From Methanobacteriaceae archaeon UBA349 (lineage in GTDB: Archaea; Methanobacteriota; Methanobacteria; Methanobacteriales; Methanobacteriaceae), in contig DAWK01000055.1 in NCBI GenBank assembly GCA_002509745.1, positions 1 to 7,575 on the forward strand: 7,575 nucleotides of DNA. Reading direction: 5' to 3'. Positions within the stretch are counted from its first letter, which is position 1. Each line of letters starts with the position of its first letter. A program made the position numbers and the translations under genes. The notes under the pieces were generated by a model. It saw only the letters and a program-made list of their open reading frames with translations. It did no database searches and was not told where the DNA came from. Positions 1-5,631 of the stretch are shown one piece after another.

Positions 1-1
1 C

Positions 2-37
2 AAAATCATTTAGAAATTATTAAATATTATTTTAGGC
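2..37. repeat. Direct repeat, left copy, upstream of the zinc-ribbon gene
   Basis: This AT-rich segment, beginning aaaatcatttaga and ending tattattttaggc, recurs at 1281-1317 in the same orientation. The two copies differ only by one base within the agaaattat/agataattat stretch. They lie about 1.28 kb apart and bracket the zinc-ribbon membrane gene. The similarity stops just after ggc; its left limit cannot be judged because the window begins here. It could be a remnant of a tandem duplication or the edge of an inserted unit. Confidence 0.7.
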
Positions 38-44
38 AATTATC

Positions 45-85
45 TTAAGAGATTAATATTAATAATCTTAATTTTATTTATAAAT
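45..85 (+). promoter_or_regulatory. Probable promoter of the zinc-ribbon gene
   Basis: A TATA-like box, ttTATAAAT, lies at 78-85. An archaeal transcript normally starts about 25 nt downstream of the box, here near 105-108, which leaves a short leader containing the Shine-Dalgarno motif GTGGAG at 115-120. Just upstream, 45-71 is an imperfect palindrome whose outer arms are ttaaga and tcttaa; it could be an operator or simply reflect AT-richness. The TATA position is well placed, but no start site is proven. Confidence 0.4.
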
Positions 86-130
86 CTAATTTTCATAGTT
101 TTTTTAATTGATTAGTGGAGAAATAGTAAG

Positions 131-1204
131 ATGAAGTGTAAAAACTGCGGTACAGAGAACCCCGATGATGTAGAATGCTGTGTAAAGTGTGGTAAAAGAG
201 TTAATGAGAAAAAATATCGGATTTCCTGGATACCTGTAGGAATAGGGGCTGCTGTTAGCATCATATTATTATTTTTGCTCCGGGCACTGATGGGCGAAGG
301 AAATCTTCTACTAGATTCTTTTACACCCTGGGTCATGCTTTCCGGGGCCATTGCTACTGTTTTATCTTATAAAAATTTGTGTGCAGGATATGATTTTAAT
401 CCTCTCATTTCGGGGATAATATCTGGAACTATTGCTGGTTTATTAATACTTGCGAGTACTCTTTCATTTATTGATGTGCTGAGATTCTCATGGATGTGGA
501 TAATAGTATGTATCATTTGGGCCTTTGCTGGAACCATCATAGGTATAACAATCAATCTAATACGAGAAAAAGATAAAAGACTGTTTATACCCATTATCAT
601 CGTAATCGCAACCATAGTACTATCAATAGGATACGTAAGCAATTCCATGACAACCAATGGGAACTTTAAATTAGCACTTACTGATCAAATCATGATTCTA
701 GAGTTAGATAATATTCTTCAGGCAGAGGCGGATTCTTTTATTAAAAATTCAACAAATTCGAATGGAAATAAGACAGATCTGAAAAAAGCACAGGCAAATT
801 ACCAAAAAATGATTGAAATCACCAATAACGGAATTATTTATTGGAATAAGGTTATGCTGAAAAATTCAACATCAGATATCCAAAAAGAATACAGTAAAGA
901 GTTAGAAAAATACCTAGTACTCAAACTACAATACTATAAAACAAAAAAACAAGCCATAGACCTCCAAATACAAGGAAAAACACGACAAGCACAAAACAAA
1001 TACAAAGAAGCACAGAAACTATTACCACAAATCAAGGCACAAGAAAAAAGAATCAATAATACTCTAGAAAAAGACCCTGAACTACAAAAAATCGTTAAAT
1101 ACGAAATTGAAAGCAATAAGAGGCTTGTTAAAAGATATAAAGAAAAACTGATTAATGACAGTTTCATACCACAATATGTTCTTAAACAAAAATATGAAAA
1201 ATAA
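131..1204 (+). CDS. Zinc-ribbon membrane protein with long helical C-terminal domain
   Basis: A 357-residue protein of unknown function. Residues 3-20 form a small zinc ribbon, with C3xxC6 and C17xxC20 as the likely zinc ligands (C16 is extra). Five hydrophobic segments follow at roughly 32-50, 66-86, 92-112, 121-144 and 151-170. Residues 175-357 are polar, rich in Lys, Glu and Gln, and look helical or coiled-coil. With the ribbon in the cytoplasm, five crossings would put this region outside, and it carries five N-x-S/T sequons (N206, N213, N245, N309, N342), which fits archaeal surface glycosylation. The ATG at 131 has GGAG ten bases upstream. Zinc-ribbon membrane proteins of this general layout are common lineage-specific proteins in methanogens, but the role is not known. 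The gene stands alone, lies between direct repeats and is convergent with the next gene. The reading frame is sound; topology is inferred. Confidence 0.85.
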   Translation: MKCKNCGTENPDDVECCVKCGKRVNEKKYRISWIPVGIGAAVSIILLFLLRALMGEGNLLLDSFTPWVMLSGAIATVLSYKNLCAGYDFNPLISGIISGTIAGLLILASTLSFIDVLRFSWMWIIVCIIWAFAGTIIGITINLIREKDKRLFIPIIIVIATIVLSIGYVSNSMTTNGNFKLALTDQIMILELDNILQAEADSFIKNSTNSNGNKTDLKKAQANYQKMIEITNNGIIYWNKVMLKNSTSDIQKEYSKELEKYLVLKLQYYKTKKQAIDLQIQGKTRQAQNKYKEAQKLLPQIKAQEKRINNTLEKDPELQKIVKYEIESNKRLVKRYKEKLINDSFIPQYVLKQKYEK

Positions 1205-1208
1205 ATAA

Positions 1209-1275
1209 TCCCTTTCTTTTTAATTTTAAACACTAAATTTTATCTTATTTTTATCTTATTTTTTACTTTTATATT
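1209..1275 (+). terminator. T-rich termination region after the zinc-ribbon gene
   Basis: Directly after the stop codon come several T-runs, including ctttctttttaattt at 1213-1227. An 11-bp unit, tttatcttatt, is repeated twice at 1239-1260 and followed by ttttacttttatattt. Archaeal RNA polymerase terminates on T-runs without needing a hairpin, so this fits a multi-site terminator. No stem-loop is obvious. Confidence 0.5.
1239..1260. repeat. Two tandem copies of an 11-bp T-rich unit
   Basis: The unit tttatcttatt occurs twice head to tail with no mismatch, inside the presumed terminator. It is probably replication slippage in low-complexity DNA; two copies are far too few and too short for a CRISPR. 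Confidence 0.7.
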
Positions 1276-1280
1276 TATTT

Positions 1281-1317
1281 AAAATCATTTAGATAATTAT
1301 TAAATATTATTTTAGGC
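1281..1317. repeat. Direct repeat, right copy, downstream of the zinc-ribbon gene
   Basis: This is the second copy of the segment at 2-37, one base longer. It sits between two convergent genes (stops at 1204 and 1350), where a promoter role is unlikely. That favours a duplication or insertion scar over a shared regulatory site. Confidence 0.7.
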
Positions 1318-1324
1318 CGTATAC

Positions 1325-1347
1325 TATTTTAAAAATAAAAAACAATC
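1325..1347 (-). terminator. T-rich terminator of the 144-residue protein gene
   Basis: Read on the minus strand, the bases just after the stop codon are TGATTGTTTTTTATTTTTAA, a pair of T-runs typical of archaeal termination. No hairpin is evident. Confidence 0.45.
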
Positions 1348-1349
1348 AT

Positions 1350-1784
1350 TTAAAGCTCTTTTGATCGAGTACTGTCTCGCGGAAATACTTTAGGCACAAA
1401 GGTCTTGCAGAAATCAGGAGTTACCCGTATCATTTCAAGTTCCATTTTTTCAACAATCTCTTCTTCCAGCTCTGGACTTTTAGTGGTAGATATGGAAAAA
1501 GACTCATCCATAACTTTTAATTCAATTGTTTCATTACCCATAGAAATTTCAAATTCAACTTCGTGTTTATTCTGCATGGAATCAACCACATCATCAAAGA
1601 TTTCATCAGATAGCTTCAGTAATTTCCGACCTTCAGGAAGATAAGTGTTTTTGGCAGTTTTTATCTGTTTAATACGAACAGGAGCACAACCTTCCGTTTT
1701 AATAGTCTTTCTTATTGACCAGAAAAGCCCTAAAACTAATTTCTTCTTGGTCTCTAAAGCATTATCAATTTTCATTGATTTCAA
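1350..1784 (-). CDS. Hypothetical soluble protein, 144 residues, TTG start
   Basis: I do not recognise this protein. It has no membrane segment or signal peptide. The N-terminal half is basic (residues 11-57, rich in Lys and Arg). Residues 58-73 form an acidic helix-like stretch, and residues 74-100 alternate polar and hydrophobic residues as in a beta-hairpin. An acidic helix-like run rich in Glu (about 104-118) and a basic tail follow. Two cysteines (C33, C126) are too far apart to suggest a metal site. The TTG at 1784 is chosen because a strong AAGGAGGG lies seven bases upstream; the first ATG (1775) would be 16 bases away. The gene is on the same strand as fprA, 155 bp downstream of it, and probably has its own promoter. 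The strong ribosome site and clean frame support a real gene; function unknown. The plus-strand frame at 1405-1644 is its shadow. Confidence 0.75.
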   Translation of the reverse strand: MKSMKIDNALETKKKLVLGLFWSIRKTIKTEGCAPVRIKQIKTAKNTYLPEGRKLLKLSDEIFDDVVDSMQNKHEVEFEISMGNETIELKVMDESFSISTTKSPELEEEIVEKMELEMIRVTPDFCKTFVPKVFPRDSTRSKEL

Positions 1785-1790
1785 ATTAAT

Positions 1791-1798
1791 CCCTCCTT
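1791..1798 (-). promoter_or_regulatory. Strong ribosome binding site deciding a TTG start
   Basis: The minus strand reads AAGGAGGG, a near-perfect match to the archaeal anti-Shine-Dalgarno sequence. Spacing is 7 nt from GGAGG to the TTG at 1784 and about 16 nt to the next ATG, so TTG is preferred. Confidence 0.75.
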
Positions 1799-1865
1799 GA
1801 AATAAACTTGATAGCTCCCAAATGAAAAAAATAACTCCTAAAGAAAATTAAATTAATAATTTAAC

Positions 1866-1882
1866 TCAAATATATTATACGA
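1866..1882 (-). promoter_or_regulatory. Possible TATA box for the 144-residue protein gene
   Basis: The minus strand reads CGTATAATATATTTGAG here. A start about 25 nt downstream would give a leader of about 60 nt. The whole gap is AT-rich, so other TATA-like words are possible. Confidence 0.3.
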
Positions 1883-1892
1883 ATAATTTCTT

Positions 1893-1949
1893 AATTTAAA
1901 AAATATGAATTATAAAGATTTAAATGCACAAATAAGGCTTTAAATCTTT
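1893..1949 (-). terminator. Stem-loop and T-run at the end of fprA
   Basis: An 11-bp perfect inverted repeat (aaagatttaaa at 1914-1924 and tttaaatcttt at 1939-1949) has a 14-nt loop and spans the last codons and stop of fprA. On the minus strand it is followed by ATAATTCATATTTTTTAA. The layout resembles a terminator or a 3'-end stabilising hairpin. The stem has only one G-C pair per strand, so its stability is modest. Confidence 0.45.
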
Positions 1950-3163
1950 TTAATCTTTTCAGCAACGGATTTTCCTATTTCATAACATTTATCCAAGTTA
2001 TCTTCTTTTGGAATGAAATCGACATCCAGTGTTTCCACAACTTCAAAACCGCACTTTTCGAGTTCAGTGGACAGTTTTCTGGTGGCTCCTCCACCCCATC
2101 CTTTGGAACCAAAGGCAACAGCTAATCTTTTAAGACCAGTTCTATTGAAGCTTAGGCCCTCTAGATAATACATTAAATCTCCTAAACTAGGGTAAACTCC
2201 ATTATATAAAGTAGGACTTCCAATGAGGATAGCTTTACTGTCCAAGATGTCTTTTACTATTTCACTTCGCTCATCATGACTTAAGAAGTACATAACAACT
2301 TCTACGTCTTGACCCATAGCTCCTTCGGCCATGGCATGGGCCATTTTTTGGGTAGAATAATGCATGGTATCATAAACAATGGTGATTTTATCCTTGCATT
2401 TTCCAGTAGCCCAGTCAGTGTAGGCACCAATCATTTTTAAAGGATCTGTTAAAATTTGCCCATGTGATGGTGCAATTACTTTAATCTTATCCAGAAGGCC
2501 TAATTCTGTGACTTCTGCAAATTTTCTAAGTACTAATGGGGATAAAGGTGTCACCAGGTTGGCAAAAAACTTTTGGGAAGCTTCCATAAGCACATTCTCT
2601 GGAATTTCGTGATCATATCGTTGAGTTAAACAGAGATGCTGACCAAAGGCATCATTAGAGAATAGAATTCCATCTTCCACTAGCAAAGTAAACATGCTGT
2701 CTGGCCAATGTATCATAGGGGCTTCTAGAAATGCCAGGGTTTTCCCTCCTAAATCCATAGTATCTCCAGTCTTAACAATTCCTATCTCCATGCTTTCCAA
2801 TGCAGGATAATGATTTTTAAGGCCAGCCACACCTTTTTCAGTACAGTAAACTTTTGCTTCAGGGAATTTCTTGCATACTTCTACTAATGTTCCGCTGTGA
2901 TCCTTTTCCACGTGATTTTGAATAATAACATCAATTTTAGGTTCCTTACCTTCTTTTTCGAAAGCATCATTAATTCTTCCCCAGAGTTGCCCAGAGGTTC
3001 CAGGATAACTGTTGTCAATTAAAGCAACCTTTTCCTCTCCAAATACCAGGTAAACATTGTAAGTTGTTCCACCTAATGTGTATCCATGATAATTTCGGAT
3101 ATCCCAATCCATTACTCCGGTCCAATAGACTCCATCAGCCATTTTTTTTGTGTCTGCTTTCAT
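1940..3163 (-). CDS. fprA: F420H2 oxidase (coenzyme F420H2:O2 oxidoreductase), FprA
   Basis: A 407-residue cytoplasmic A-type flavoprotein, about the usual family length. The family reduces O2 to water with electrons from F420H2, protecting methanogens from oxygen. The N-terminal metallo-beta-lactamase-like domain (about 1-255) carries the full di-iron ligand set: H84-x-E86-x-D88-H89, H152 in HWPD, D171 in SNDAFG and H234 in SHG. The C-terminal flavodoxin domain (about 259-407) starts with [12 protein letters not shown], the FMN phosphate loop, and has [11 protein letters not shown] and [10 protein letters not shown] as further FMN-contact loops. No rubredoxin domain is fused. The ATG at 3163 is chosen because TAGGTG sits six bases upstream; an in-frame GTG at 3172 overlaps that site and is less likely. 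The gene appears monocistronic and is divergent from the hydrolase operon. A related A-type flavoprotein acting on nitric oxide is the alternative, but F420H2 oxidase fits best. Confidence 0.95.
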   Translation of the reverse strand: MKADTKKMADGVYWTGVMDWDIRNYHGYTLGGTTYNVYLVFGEEKVALIDNSYPGTSGQLWGRINDAFEKEGKEPKIDVIIQNHVEKDHSGTLVEVCKKFPEAKVYCTEKGVAGLKNHYPALESMEIGIVKTGDTMDLGGKTLAFLEAPMIHWPDSMFTLLVEDGILFSNDAFGQHLCLTQRYDHEIPENVLMEASQKFFANLVTPLSPLVLRKFAEVTELGLLDKIKVIAPSHGQILTDPLKMIGAYTDWATGKCKDKITIVYDTMHYSTQKMAHAMAEGAMGQDVEVVMYFLSHDERSEIVKDILDSKAILIGSPTLYNGVYPSLGDLMYYLEGLSFNRTGLKRLAVAFGSKGWGGGATRKLSTELEKCGFEVVETLDVDFIPKEDNLDKCYEIGKSVAEKIKKI

Positions 3164-3169
3164 ATTTAA

Positions 3170-3175
3170 CACCTA
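3170..3175 (-). promoter_or_regulatory. Ribosome binding site placing the fprA start at ATG 3163
   Basis: The minus strand reads TAGGTG followed by TTAAAT and then ATG. The in-frame GTG at 3172 lies inside this motif, so the ATG is the better start. Confidence 0.6.
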
Positions 3176-3362
3176 TTAATTAATTAGATTGAATTTTTAG
3201 TTTAGGTACCAGCTATTATAGTATAATATTATTATTTCAAAGTATTATATTTTATTAAAACTATTAATTAAGAGAAAATATATTCCATTGATAAATAATG
3301 AAACTTAATAATGACTTAATTAATTATTATTCTTACTAAAATTTCTTATTAAAATTAATTTA
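3176..3362. promoter_or_regulatory. Divergent promoter region between fprA and the hydrolase operon
   Basis: This very AT-rich spacer must hold two promoters. For fprA (minus strand), a TATA-like cluster at about 3213-3230 (AATATTATACTATAATAG) would give a leader of about 30 nt. For the hydrolase (plus strand), gagaaaatatatt at 3272-3284 resembles a purine-rich TFB site plus TATA box, giving a leader of about 65-70 nt. Both are inferred from sequence alone; several other AT words could serve. Confidence 0.35.
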
Positions 3363-3373
3363 AGAGGAATAGA

Positions 3374-4159
3374 ATGGATTTATATTTAAAAGAAACAGGA
3401 AAAAATAACCCTGAAACTATTGTATTTCTGCATGGTGGGGCACTGGGTGGTTGGATGTGGGATAAACAGTTGGAGGCGTTTAAAGATTACCACTGTTTAG
3501 TTCCAGATCTTCCAGAACATGGTAAAAGTAGCGAAATAAAACCATTTACTATAAAAAATGCTGCTGCGGATATACTAGATCTAATCCGTAACAGGGCCCA
3601 TGGGAGAAAGGCCCATGTGGTGGGAATATCTTTAGGTGCTCAAATTGCGGTGGAAATGTTAAGCAAATCACCGGAACTTATTGATCATGTTCTTATCAGC
3701 GGAACTCTTGTTAGAAGAATTCCTGCAACAGATTTTTGGTTAAAACTCTTAAATTATACTATAAAAGCATATATGCCTATAAAAAATTCTGATTTTTTAA
3801 TCAAAGCAAATATTAGAAGCTATAATTTTCCAAAAGAGTATTTTAAAACTTTAAAAGAGGCCACGAAGTCTATTTCTTCAGATTCACTAAATAGAATTTT
3901 ACATGAAAATATGCTTTTTAAAATACCTGAAGGTCTGGAAAAAGTAAATAATTCAGTTTTGATTATTGCGGGTGAAAAAGAATATGGGATTATTAAAGAT
4001 TCAGCCAAAGATTTGAATGATGCACTCTATAATTCTCAATATTTCATTGCTGCTAATATGGTCCATGCCTGGAATTTAACAGAACCTGAATTTTTCAACA
4101 GTGTTTTGAGAGCATGGATTATTGATAAAAAACTGCCAGAGGGACTTATTTATGAATAA
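3374..4159 (+). CDS. Alpha/beta hydrolase-fold protein
   Basis: A 261-residue cytoplasmic hydrolase of the typical single-domain length. Visible landmarks are the oxyanion-hole motif H20-G21-G22 after strand 3, the conserved D45-x-x-x-H49-G50-K51-S52 loop, the nucleophile elbow G84-I-S86-L-G88 and the histidine H231 in MVHAW. The acid expected after strand 7 (usually Asp in GExD) appears as E203 in AGEKEYG. A cap of helices lies between about residues 112 and 185. The ATG at 3374 has GAGG six bases upstream. The stop overlaps the start of the ProC-like gene by 8 nt, so the two are very likely co-transcribed and translationally coupled. The substrate cannot be told from sequence: esterase, lipase, thioesterase or C-C hydrolase activities all occur in this fold. 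Confidence 0.88.
   Translation: MDLYLKETGKNNPETIVFLHGGALGGWMWDKQLEAFKDYHCLVPDLPEHGKSSEIKPFTIKNAAADILDLIRNRAHGRKAHVVGISLGAQIAVEMLSKSPELIDHVLISGTLVRRIPATDFWLKLLNYTIKAYMPIKNSDFLIKANIRSYNFPKEYFKTLKEATKSISSDSLNRILHENMLFKIPEGLEKVNNSVLIIAGEKEYGIIKDSAKDLNDALYNSQYFIAANMVHAWNLTEPEFFNSVLRAWIIDKKLPEGLIYE
4139..4143 (+). promoter_or_regulatory. Ribosome binding site inside the hydrolase gene, for the ProC-like gene
   Basis: GAGGG lies eight bases before the ATG at 4152 and 17 before the next ATG at 4161. It supports initiation at 4152 and translational coupling to the hydrolase. An upstream in-frame TTG at 4122 has no such motif. Confidence 0.6.
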
Positions 4160-5102
4160 AATGAAAATAGGATTCATTGGATATGGAAGTATGGGAAGTA
4201 TGATTTTGAATGGGTTTTTGGATTCGAATTCAATATCTGCTAAGGATATAATGGTTTCCAACCGTACTATTTCTAAATTAGATAATTTAAAGGAGAAATA
4301 TCCAGAAATGGAAATTTCCCCAAAAAATATGGATTTGGCCAAAAAATGCAATCCCATATTTCTTTTTGTAAATACTGGTGAAGTAAAGAATGTACTAGAT
4401 GAAATAAAAGATGGAATAGCGAAAGATGTCCATATAATTCATATATCTGCGGGTTTAAGCTTAAAAACAATTGAAAAAAGTTTTTCTTTTAAAATAACAC
4501 AAATAATTCCCAGCTTAACTTCAGAGCTTAAAGAAGGTGTATCTCTGGTATGTCACAATGGAAAAGTTAATTCAAAGGAAAAAGAGTTCGTAGAAAGTCT
4601 TTTTAGCAGAATTAGTAATGTAAAAGTTGTGAGAGAAGAAGATTTAGACATTTCTACGGATCTCACTAGCTGTTCCCCTGCTTTTATGGCATATATTTTC
4701 AAGGAATTTGCTGATATTGGGGCTGCTAGAAGTGAATTAACTGAAAAAGAAGCAGAAGAAATGGTTTTACAGACTTTATTAGGTACAGTTAAACTTTTAA
4801 CTGAAAAGAAAATGAGTTTTGAAGAAATAATATCTCGAGTGGCCACTAAAGGTGGCATTACTGAAGAAGGGATAAAATCACTGGAAACGGATCTTCCATT
4901 AGTTTTTGATAACTTATTTAAAAGCACTTTTAATAAACGTGAAAAATTAAAAAGAGATTTAGATAAGCAATATAATGTTTATCTGGAATTAATCCTCAAT
5001 TTTGTATTCAAATTCCCAGAATGGTTTTCCTTTGGTTTCTTTCTCTTCCAAATGTTCCATTTCATGAGAAACTCCGTAAGCACTAGGCCCTGTAAATTTT
5101 AA
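4152..5102 (+). CDS. ProC-like NAD(P)-dependent reductase with read-through tail
   Basis: A 316-residue member of the pyrroline-5-carboxylate reductase (ProC) superfamily. The N-terminal Rossmann domain begins with GFIGYGSMG (residues 7-15), the dinucleotide loop; SNR at 36-38 suggests NADP(H). HISAGLS (97-103) matches the family's S-x-A-A-G region. The C-terminal helical dimer domain has SCSPAFMAYIF (173-183), QTLLGT (207-212) and the active-site loop ATKGGITEEG (231-240), where the conserved Thr is T237. Two substrate motifs are altered: MPNTP is replaced by IPSLT (119-123) and SPGG by TKGG. The enzyme may therefore act on something other than pyrroline-5-carboxylate. Family members usually end near residue 270-280; here residues from about Y274 on are hydrophobic and are translated antisense to the neighbouring gene. 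The stop may have been lost. Second gene of the hydrolase operon; I do not give a proC symbol. Confidence 0.85.
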   Translation: MNKMKIGFIGYGSMGSMILNGFLDSNSISAKDIMVSNRTISKLDNLKEKYPEMEISPKNMDLAKKCNPIFLFVNTGEVKNVLDEIKDGIAKDVHIIHISAGLSLKTIEKSFSFKITQIIPSLTSELKEGVSLVCHNGKVNSKEKEFVESLFSRISNVKVVREEDLDISTDLTSCSPAFMAYIFKEFADIGAARSELTEKEAEEMVLQTLLGTVKLLTEKKMSFEEIISRVATKGGITEEGIKSLETDLPLVFDNLFKSTFNKREKLKRDLDKQYNVYLELILNFVFKFPEWFSFGFFLFQMFHFMRNSVSTRPCKF

Positions 5103-5516
5103 AGGATTATTTATCTTTTTAAGTCTAATTTCTGATTCTATAGGGTCCAAAGTAGCTTCTAGAATGTAATCAGCATCAACTGAAACTTTATATGGTCTTT
5201 TAACCATTTCACGTTCCTGTTTATTACTGCATTTCTCTAAACGGTAAACAGTACCTTCTTGTGCTAAAATAACTGGATTTAAAAATAAATAAACTCTTTC
5301 TAAAGTATAACCTAACTTTTTTTCTTCATCATAATGGGTGAGCTTTTCTTTGATGGACATAACTTTTTTAGAATTTTTATTTAAGCTCCAGTCACCACCA
5401 AATCTAATAGAAAAAATAAGGGGTAAAAAAGTATCTTCTGGCAGTTCAAGTTTTTTTATAACTTTTTTTTCATTTAAACTAAATTTTAAAAGCTTTTTTA
5501 ATTCTGAGGATTCCAA
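4989..5516 (-). CDS. Peptide-deformylase-like metalloprotein, TTG start
   Basis: A 175-residue protein whose C-terminal half resembles peptide deformylase. In order it shows YLFLNP (76-81, compare LxLINP), LEKC with C96 at the position of the metal-binding Cys of EGCLS, VKRPYKVSV (105-113, compare the R-x-x-K-V strand), and SHEMEHL (150-156), matching the HExDH zinc/iron site with H151, E152 and H155. The N-terminal GxGLAAxQ loop, whose Gln helps catalysis, is not recognisable. Archaea do not use formyl-Met, so an ordinary deformylase role is unlikely; function unknown, perhaps another amide hydrolase or a non-catalytic relative. The TTG at 5516 has TAGGTGA four bases upstream, and no in-frame ATG occurs until about residue 53. 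An in-frame stop lies about 45 bases upstream. It follows cpgS by 115 nt, and its 3' end overlaps the ProC-like gene by 114 bp. The frame is secure; the homology is a by-eye inference. Confidence 0.75.
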   Translation of the reverse strand: MESSELKKLLKFSLNEKKVIKKLELPEDTFLPLIFSIRFGGDWSLNKNSKKVMSIKEKLTHYDEEKKLGYTLERVYLFLNPVILAQEGTVYRLEKCSNKQEREMVKRPYKVSVDADYILEATLDPIESEIRLKKINNPLKFTGPSAYGVSHEMEHLEEKETKGKPFWEFEYKIED

Positions 5517-5520
5517 TATA

Positions 5521-5527
5521 TCACCTA
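5521..5527 (-). promoter_or_regulatory. Ribosome binding site deciding the TTG start of the deformylase-like gene
   Basis: The minus strand reads TAGGTGA, complementary to the archaeal 16S 3' end (AUCACCUCC), followed closely by TTG at 5516. Confidence 0.6.
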
Positions 5528-5574
5528 AAAATCGAATAATGGATTTAACTTGATAAAATTAAAAATAAAACTCT

Positions 5575-5594
5575 AGGAATTCAAAAGAACTCCT
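5575..5594 (-). terminator. Stem-loop with flanking T-runs between cpgS and the deformylase-like gene
   Basis: On the minus strand AGGAGTTC, loop TTTT, GAATTCCT form an 8-bp stem with one G-U wobble, followed by AGAGTTTTATTTTTAATTTT. This fits termination of cpgS transcripts. On the plus strand the same site has an A-C mismatch but is followed by eight T's, so it could also stop read-through from the opposite side. Confidence 0.45.
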
Positions 5595-5605
5595 TTTTTT
5601 TAACT

Positions 5606-5622
5606 TCTATATATTATATTAA
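5606..5622 (-). promoter_or_regulatory. Possible TATA box for the deformylase-like gene
   Basis: The minus strand reads TTAATATAATATATAGA. A start about 25 nt downstream would place the nearby hairpin at the 5' end of the transcript. Whether the gene has its own promoter or shares the cpgS transcript is open. Confidence 0.3.
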
Positions 5623-5631
5623 TTAACTTAA

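Noticed and set aside
367..657. Minus-strand open frame opposite the zinc-ribbon gene's membrane segments
   Set aside because: It mirrors the hydrophobic codons of the real gene; the plus-strand gene has a zinc ribbon, ribosome site and promoter.
1239..1317. Possible CRISPR-like repeats
   Set aside because: Two adjacent copies of an 11-bp T-rich word and one distant direct repeat do not form a repeat-spacer array, and no cas gene is present.
3298..3339. Tiny 13-codon open frame in the leader of the hydrolase operon
   Set aside because: It has no ribosome site and its composition is what AT-rich DNA gives by chance.
4122..4151. Upstream TTG start for the ProC-like gene
   Set aside because: It would add ten residues before the Rossmann strand without a ribosome site; the ATG at 4152 has GAGGG at good spacing.
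4553..4927. Minus-strand open frame of 124 residues inside the ProC-like gene
   Set aside because: It is antisense to the conserved reductase domain, low in complexity and rich in Ser and Leu, as expected of a shadow frame.
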